Positions 57,575 to 64,000 of a stretch of 64,000 nt of DNA are shown one piece after another (the first letter of the stretch is position 1; every line of letters begins with the position of its first letter). The notes beneath the pieces are model-generated. The model was not told where the DNA came from. It saw only the letters and a program-made list of their open reading frames with translations, and did not search any database. The DNA is from Auricularia sp. M13. Lineage: Eukaryota; Basidiomycota; Agaricomycetes; Auriculariales; Auriculariaceae. Position numbers and translations under genes: made by a program. The stretch lies in NCBI GenBank assembly GCA_037042915.1, contig CM073202.1, forward strand, positions 1,178,001 to 1,242,000. Direction: 5' to 3'.

Positions 57575-59013
57575 TTAGTCTGAAATCTCTATCACATCGT
57601 CGTCCACGACACGTCTCCGCTGCGTCGCAGGACGCGAGCGCTGCGAAGGCGGCACCGAAACGCGCACATCCTCCTTGTCGTCGTCCGAGTCGATCATGAT
57701 GACGGAGCCCCTCCTCGCCCCACTGGAAGTGGACACGAGCGTGTCCTCGCTTGGCGCCGGCGCCGTCCGCTCCTTCTCGAGCTTGTCGACCATGGCGAGC
57801 ATGTCCTCGTCGATGCTCATGCTGTCGTCGTCAAACTCCAGATCGTCCTTCGCTTCCCCTTTCTCGTCCTGCTTGGGCTTCTCGAGCGCGTCGAGCCGCT
57901 CGAGCATCGCGTCGTCGAACTCGAGGTCGTCGAATGCGGCGTCGTCGAACTCGTCGTCGTCGGTGCGGGGGCGCATGGATACCGGGGACATGATGCGCCG
58001 CGCTTCGGCGAGTTCGCGCGGGGGAGGCGACGCGCCTGGGAAGTATGGGGATCTTGTGGGTGCCTGTGCGCGGGCGGGAGGCGGCTCACGTTGGGCTGGC
58101 GCGGGCGCGGGCGCTGGTTGGCGTTGCGGGGCAGCTGCGGGTGGAGGTGGTGGGGGAGGCGGACGAGGATCTTGGGCTGCGTCCGGATCGTCTTCTTCTG
58201 GTTGTCTGAGGAGATGCAGGTGAATCTATGCGCTCAATATGCGAGAGGTGCGCGTACCCTAGACGAATACGCAGACCGCGGGCAAAGTCACGATCTCGAT
58301 TCACGTCCAGGTCTTCGCACGCGTATCCTTTGAGCGTCACGCATGCCGGCTCGAGAAAGATATACCCTCTTCGGACAAGGGCGTTGCGTACTATCAACTA
58401 AACGTGCCGTCAGGTAAATATCTACGACTGTGGCGCAGCAACGCACCTTGTAGCCAAGCGGCGTCTCGCCCAGCACGAGCTGAGGTATCTTCCTAAACTC
58501 GATCGCGTTGATAGCCACGCTCCCATCCGATAGCTGGAACCTGAGCATGCTGCGCGGGTACCGCGGAATTGGGCCCTCGTCCTCAGCCGCCTCCTCGTCG
58601 CCCTGCGCGAGCGCCAGGCCGGTCATATCCGCCTTGTCGATCCGGTTCTGCCGCGTCGTGTGCAGGCTGAACGCGCTGTGCCCGATGTCCGTGAGCGCGA
58701 CGAGCTGGCAGAGCACAGGGCCGGCGATGCGGCCGTTGGGTGCGACTGGAAAGCCCGTTCCTGGGAGCATCGAGTCCGCCAGGTCAGATTGCAGCAGCTG
58801 CGAGTCAACGTTCTTGATAAACTCGTCCGTCCGTGTGGGCGGTATGTTGAGCTCAGTGGCGATCCATTCGCAACATGCCTCAAGCCATTCCTATGTGCGA
58901 ATCTGCTCAGTGTTGTGGCTGGCGATGTGGGGAGTGCACTCACGCACTGGGTTGACCGTCGGTTTGGGGTACGTCCTTCGCAGCCAATCTGTTACCGCAT
59001 GTGGCACCGGCAT
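57575..59013 (-). CDS. RMI1: RecQ-mediated genome instability protein 1
   Basis: OB-fold partner of topoisomerase III and RecQ/Sgs1 in double-Holliday-junction dissolution. Exons 59013-58948, 58890-58447, 58397-58258, 58205-57575; 426 aa. N-terminal helical domain (DWLRRTYPKPTVNPEWLEAC), OB-fold with VLCQLVALTDIGHSAF, RSMLRFQLSDGSVAINAIEF and the diagnostic LVLGETPLGYK, then VRRGYIFLEPACVTLKG. The second half is Pro-rich followed by acidic repeats (EFDDAAFDDLEFDDAML). It carries two SUMO-interaction-like motifs near the end (SVIMIDSDDD and DDDVIEISD, the latter being the very C-terminus). Introns 57, 49 and 52 nt. Head-to-head with EFM4, 108 bp between starts. Confidence 0.9.
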
Positions 59014-59121
59014 TTGATTGCTGATCAGAGCAGAGGAAGGAGACAAAGAGTCGGAGTCGGAGATTCGGACGCGCTTCGTCACGCGTTTTGCGGTCACACG
59101 TCTTATCTCCTGACCATCATC

Positions 59122-60017
59122 ATGTCCGATTCGGAATTCAACCCGTCTAAGCTGGGCACCAAAGAACAGTAAGAGATGAGTGAGAATGCGAGCCGCGTTG
59201 CCGATCGCTGCTCAGCTGGGACTCGGTGTACCAAGAAGAGATCGAGAATTTCGAGGAGCTGGGCGAAGAAGGCGAAGTATGGTGCGTACCTTCTGCCCAG
59301 CTTATGTGGATTCAACATAATATGCAGGTTCGGCATAGAAACGGTAGAAAAGATGGTCGAGTGGGCCGAAGAGCACGCTCCCGCGTCGAAAGGACCGTCT
59401 ATTCTCGACATCGGCACCGGCAACGGCGTCATGCTCTTCTCACTCGCAGAAGTCGGATACAACACCCGAAAAATGCTCGGCATTGATTATAGCGAAGACT
59501 CAGTAAAACTCGCGCGGCTCGTCGCAGGCGCGCGTAAGTGGCCGGATGTGGCTTTTGCGCGCAGCGACTTTCTCAACGACGATCCGCCTGTGATACATGG
59601 GATGGAAACCCCTCTCAGCTCGTGGGATCTCCTGCTTGACAAGGGAACCTACGATGCGATCGCCCTAGCCGCTAAGGGCGATGCGAACAAACACCCCAAA
59701 GACGTGTATCCGTCACGCGTCGCCCGTCTTCTCAAGCCCTCGGGACTCTTTCTCATCACATGTACGTGTATTCAACCGACTGCAATCTCAAAAAAAGCTC
59801 AAAAATATAGCCTGTAACTTCACGGAGGAAGAGCTGAAAGCGCAGTTCGATACGCCTGAGACCGGCCTGAAATACCAGTTCAGTCTTTGCTCTGTTTTCT
59901 CCTACACCGAGGTCTCACGCTGTGTTCCGTAGCTCACGCATCCAGCATCCGACATTTACGTTTGGTGGAAAGTCGGGCAGCGTCTGCGCGAGCGTTGCAT
60001 TCCAAAAGGTCGAGTAA
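59122..60017 (+). CDS. EFM4: Elongation-factor lysine methyltransferase (Efm4/METTL10)
   Basis: SAM-dependent methyltransferase; yeast Efm4 modifies a lysine of eEF1A. Exons 59122-59168, 59216-59281, 59328-59761, 59811-59877, 59933-60017; 232 aa. N-terminal LGTKEHWDSVYQEEIENFEE is typical of the family. SAM motif I ILDIGTGNGVMLFSLAEVG, acidic loop MLGIDYSEDSV, and post-motif DLLLDKGTYDAIAL, then VARLLKPSGLFLIT and GKSGSVCASVAFQ at the end. Introns 46-55 nt, GT-AG. The final exon lies beyond an in-frame read-through that would otherwise give an aberrant tail. Convergent with WSS1 (248 bp). Confidence 0.93.
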
Positions 60018-60265
60018 ACGGCGCGTCCGTTTCCCGTCTCCGTTCTATCTCTCCCATATCAGCACCCTGTATCGACATAAAAAGGACTTGAGAACCGCAA
60101 TGGAACTCTTGCATTGCTCTGTGCAAAGCCCATTCCCGACAGACACCAACTTGTTTCGCCAATTCCGCGGCTCGGGGCACTGCGACTCCAGACTCATAGA
60201 ATTTCTTTGCTTTCCAATTCATGACGGTCATAGGACAACATGGTAATACATACACACTCATCATA

Positions 60266-62319
60266 TCATCTGCGCTGCGTCTCACATGCCCCGCACAAGG
60301 GTGCAAGGGGCGGGTTAATTCTGCGATCGACCGTTAGTTCGCGCTCATCGCCGCAGATGATAGCCACTCACAAAGTACAGACTTTACAGACCCACTTGCC
60401 CAACGGCTCCGGTGCAGGAGGGGGTGTGCTCGTCTTGGCAGCGACTGCTGCCGCGGCGGCGCGGGTGTTATCCCAGTGCTCGGCCTCGCGCATCCACCAC
60501 ATGTCATGCTCGGTCTCGATCTGATTCTGGTCAGGGCCAGTCCGCGGGGCAGCACACGTTTTGCACTTCAGGGTTGACGTAGGATTGTCTCTGCAACGAA
60601 GTGAGTGACAGATTCCTACGCGCGCTCCGAGGGCGTGCTCACAGAGCGCAGGCGGTACATTTCCACGACGGAGGTATCGAAGTGGGGACGGGCTGCACCA
60701 TGGAGATAACTGCGCGGACTTGTTCCATGCGCAATTCCTCGCGCGCCCGAGCCTCGAGTTCTGCCTTCAAGACCGACTTCTTCTTCTTCTTCTTCGCTTT
60801 TAGCGCAGAGGAAGCTGGCTGTGTTTGAATCGTCTTTGCCTTCTTACGCGGAGGTTCTTGCGCTGTTTGCGGCGGTGAGACAGAACGTTTCCCACATGTG
60901 ACCAGTCCACGTTGTCCGTTCGCTATGCGCAACTGTTCCAGCGCGTCCTCGCCGTCATCGCCGTCGTCTTGCATGGAGTCGAGCAGCATCTGTCGCCTGT
61001 CTTCGTCCGTTTCTTTCGGCACGTCCTCGTCGTTGACGGCGTCGTCATCGTCATCGTAATCGTCATAGCTGTTGTCATCTCCTTCGTCCGGTTTAGAAGA
61101 CGGTCCTGCTTCCAATTGCGCGAGTCGGCGCTCGGCCGCAGCAGCACGCGCCTCCCTGGCAGACTTGCTGAACAGACAGCATGAGCAGAGTTTCGCGGAC
61201 CAGCCCAAACATACGTACCTGCCAGCCTGCTTGCGGAAACCAATGCCTACGTTCTTCGCATCCCCATCGAGCCCCTCATTCACGGCGTGACCGTCCCCAA
61301 CAAACTGGGCGTTTCCCCGGATACGGCGACCGGGTTTCCCGCGCTTCTCCGTTTGGGGCCCCGTGAAGCCTGCTTTGAGACGCGTTGCGTTCCCCCTCCG
61401 CCGGAACGCGCGCTGTCGTGATTGCTTGTGGGCGCCTCCGCACTAACAAAGTCAGATGAGTGTGAATGAGCCTGGGCGGCAGTTAGGGTGGGCATACAAT
61501 GTACTCTGGGGCGTCACCCTCCGGCCAGTCGGCCTGGTGAATCGTGGCGCCGTCGCCCAAACGGGTTCCTGCAGACCACATCCCTGCGGTTTCATGTTGA
61601 GTTTACAGAGCAGAAGCCAGAAGAGAAGGCGCGGAGCTTCTGACATACCATCTCCGAAGTAGCCGCGGGCCTGAAGTTCCTCGACTTCTCGCCGCAGCTG
61701 CGCCCAGAGAACGTGGAAGGCCCGCGAATGGTTCATATGCTAGGATGCAGTGTCAGTAGGTACCTTCAAGCAGCCGTGCAGTGTTTTGACGTACCGTGAT
61801 ATGAGCCAGCTGAGCCGGACAGGTCAGTGCGCGGCGGGCTGTCCGAGGAGCGACGCACCTCGTGGCATAGGGTGTTGAGCAGGCTGTATGTCGGGTAGAA
61901 GCCACCTCCGGGACGACGGAGCACGATTTCTATGCGTGATAGGCGTTAGCACGCTACATGGGTCCAATATGAGTAACAGCTGACCGATGGTCTCGCCAGC
62001 ATTCCAGTTGCGGCCTAGGAATACGGGATTGTGCTCGTACTGCAGACCGATCAGCACCCAGGCGTATGCAAGTCAGCGAACAGCCTGTATATACCTCTTC
62101 AAAACTGTTCACAGTGTAGCCATGGTCCTTCATGACCGGCTGCGACGGGCGTCGGCGCCAGCTCATGCGGCTGCATTGGATGTGGCGCACCTTAACCTGA
62201 GCGGCCAGCGCTCGCAGCAACTCTCGCGCATCGTCCTCGCCCTTCCCTGGCAAAGGGCAGATGAAGTTGATCGCGTCGTTGGGGTTGGCCTCGCGCTCGT
62301 TGAGCCGTACGTGCACCAT
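60266..62319 (-). CDS. WSS1: DNA-dependent metalloprotease Wss1
   Basis: SPRTN-like protease that degrades DNA-protein crosslinks and works with Cdc48 and SUMO. Eleven exons: 62319-62191, 62139-62095, 62039-61985, 61929-61859, 61809-61795, 61739-61649, 61583-61498, 61442-61219, 61167-60643, 60590-60372, 60320-60266; 504 aa. WLM domain: MVHVRLNERE start, FICPLPGKG, FLGRNWNAGETIEIVLRRPG, and zinc site TLCHELAHITHMNH (HExxHxxxxxH). The 15-nt exon 5 encodes LAHIT in the middle of it. A basic linker and an acidic stretch (YDDYDDDDDAVNDEDV) are followed by two RanBP2-type zinc fingers, WKCTACALDNPTSTLKCKTC and WVCKVCTLINPPLAPLCGAC. The second needs the last short exon. FVGDGHAV could be a Cdc48-binding SHP-like motif (tentative). 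Confidence 0.93.
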
Positions 62320-63515
62320 CGGATGTGGCTGGGAACAAACCGCGTCTCGGCTCTTTCCGCATCTCCTCCTCCTGCTTCTCAGTTCTCTCACGTTCTATGA
62401 CGCCCCTGCTGACGAGCGCACTACCCCGCCCCCCGCTTCGACCCTTTGATTGCTCGATTTCTCGGCGCCAACTCTTTCCTTCACTGTATGAAAAGCAATC
62501 AGCCTCCTGTCGGCCTGACGTCTGGGCACCCGGTCTGGCACTGATATCATTGATGCTGCCTTCGACGCTACAAATAAATGCCGCTTCTGCTCACACGGCA
62601 GCTTATAGTGGGCTCAGTATCCCCACTTCGGCCCTTGCGTGTGGCACGTGCTAGGGGGTCCCAGACGATGTTATCGCCCGACTTGCTGATTCTTCGGAAC
62701 TTCGAAATCTTGCCCATCGATCTCGCTGAATGCGTGGCCTCCAGTGCCTTACCCACGCGACTCAAGTTGCTATGCACCACATGTTAAATTCTGGCTTCTC
62801 AACCCTCTTGACACAGCGTTCACAGTTGCCGAGCTCCCTCAGCTTCGTCAAGCTGCGTCCTGTCCGATCCGATGCTCGTCTCTCAGATCGATGGTCTGTG
62901 CCCAGACATAAGCGGCATGTAATGTCATTGTAGCTCGTGATTCACCCTATCGTACCTCGGCATTGACGTTAAACAAACCGCTGCCGTCGCTGATAACTTT
63001 CAAGCAGTTGAGGTGATGCATCCCATGCTCACGATCAACTCGGGCGAACCTTCATCAGAAATACGTATGGAGAGATGGGCTCTGCAGCTGCAATGCTGGT
63101 GGCTGCGAGGAAGAGATTTCGGAAAGGGACGTTTTCACCTGCCGTTCGAGTATTCGTCAGTCTACCATGGCACGGATACCGAGACTGGGACATCCAAGGT
63201 TGTCGTCTTAATCGGGATTCTGTATCGTCAAAAACTGCAGGCTGTTTCTTCCGAGCGTGCTGGCCTCTGCGTTTTATACTCAAGTTACACCTCTACATAT
63301 CCCATACCGACCCTTCGCGGACCCCGGGATGGCGCATCTCTGGAAGGCTCCAAGAAGCAGCCGGTGGCGCTTCTGTATTACAACTCAGTTAGTCAGGAGT
63401 GTGACCGGCCCCTACTAGACGCTGACACGAAGGACAGGTGCGCCACAACCTACGTACCTGCGCGTGTAGGCCTTATCATCTTCGGCAAGGCCCTTCGTGC
63501 CATCCTCGTCTTTTC
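62320..63515. other. Gene-poor interval
   Basis: 1.2 kb between the WSS1 start (-) and the partial gene at the right edge (+). Frames of up to about 200 codons exist (63013-63624 plus), but this frame overlaps the better-supported gene start and has no motif. Promoters of both genes must lie here. Confidence 0.4.
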
Positions 63516-64000
63516 ATGGCACCACTACCTCCCACATCGCTACTCAGCAACGAGTTACCATCTTTGGAGACAGCTCTGGCCAATGTCACGCAAGCCCTGT
63601 CAGATCTCGTCGCTATGGGCCTGAAAAAGGTCCTCATTATGCTTGTGTGCCGTGATAAGGCTGACTCCTTTTGTAGTCAAAGGACAAGAACGAAGTTATT
63701 CGCGCTGCGCGGGACTTCACAGACCTCGCTGGGGTATTTGTTTCCGCAGTAGTCCTTTCGTCTCCCCGACAACAGCCGCACGATTCAGCGTTCCTTTCGG
63801 TGGCCGCTGTAATTGTTGCATGCGAGTAAGTACGTCTCGCAACTATGCATCGAGTTCTCAACGATCGCAGAATATTCGAAGGCGTCGTCACTATCATCAA
63901 AGGGTATGCGACCCAGAGCGCGAATAAAGCCCCGAACTTGTTTGGCCGCATGGCGTCGTCCGTCAGTCAAGCCGTAGGGAAGCTTACGTCAAGCGACCCT
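63516..64000 (+). CDS. Hypothetical protein, 3' end beyond window
   Basis: Partial gene running off the right edge. Exons 63516-63629, 63677-63825 and 63871 onward; 131 codons visible and in phase. Sequence: MAPLPPTSLLSNELPSLETA, ALSDLVAMGLKK, SKDKNEVIRAARDFTDLAGV, EIFEGVVTIIKGYATQSANK, APNLFGRMASSVSQAVGKL. Mostly helical and soluble in appearance. No family recognised. Introns 47 and 45 nt with GT-AG ends (GTCCTC..TAG, GTAAGT..CAG) and a continuous frame support the call. Confidence 0.6.

Overview
The window is nuclear DNA of a filamentous basidiomycete fungus, probably Agaricomycotina. The base composition is GC-rich. Nearly every gene is cut by many very short introns (mostly 45-65 nt, typical donors GTGCGT, GTACGT or GTGAGT), and families such as the WW-domain/C-terminal-membrane protein at 6.7-9.2 kb look basidiomycete-specific. 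All gene models below were spliced by hand from reading frame, splice consensus and family motifs. In every complete spliced model the exon lengths sum to a whole number of codons.

Left arm (0-24.3 kb), in order: branchpoint-bridging protein (-), short-chain dehydrogenase (+), homocitrate synthase (+), WW/membrane protein (+), Zn2Cys6 transcription factor (-), VTT/TMEM41-type membrane protein (-), SSL2/XPB helicase of TFIIH (+), an atypical bZIP protein (+) and uracil-DNA glycosylase UNG1 (-).

Centre (24.3-35.9 kb): one full-length non-LTR (LINE) retrotransposon on the + strand. It has a long 5' region, ORF1 material in two frames with a CCHC knuckle, an open ORF2 (endonuclease, reverse transcriptase with YADD, degenerate RNase H-like region, C-terminal zinc motif) and a 25-A tail. 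It is bounded by a perfect 14-bp target-site duplication. One copy of that duplication begins at the first base of the UNG1 start codon, so the element has separated UNG1 from its own promoter, leaving 13 nt of native leader.

Right arm (36-64 kb): D-2-hydroxyacid dehydrogenase (-), MOT1-type molybdate transporter (+), secreted GMC oxidoreductase (+), Rcm1/NSUN5 rRNA methyltransferase (-), class A DnaJ (+), cyclopropane-fatty-acid-synthase-like enzyme (-), CCT5 (+), a small Nif3/YqfO-like protein (-), kelch protein (+), an unidentified ORF (-), MINDY-type deubiquitinase (-), PCC1 (+), PA2G4/Ebp1 homologue (+), RMI1 (-), EFM4 (+), WSS1 (-) and a partial gene at the right edge (+). Several pairs are head-to-head with only about 95-110 bp between start codons.

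The genes are mostly housekeeping and do not form a pathway cluster, although four concern DNA repair (SSL2, UNG1, RMI1, WSS1). The most unusual signals are the retrotransposon at the UNG1 start codon, an excess of non-canonical introns (five GC-AG and one GA-AG), and frame-preserving micro-exons that carry catalytic motifs (HPD of DnaJ, HExxH of WSS1).
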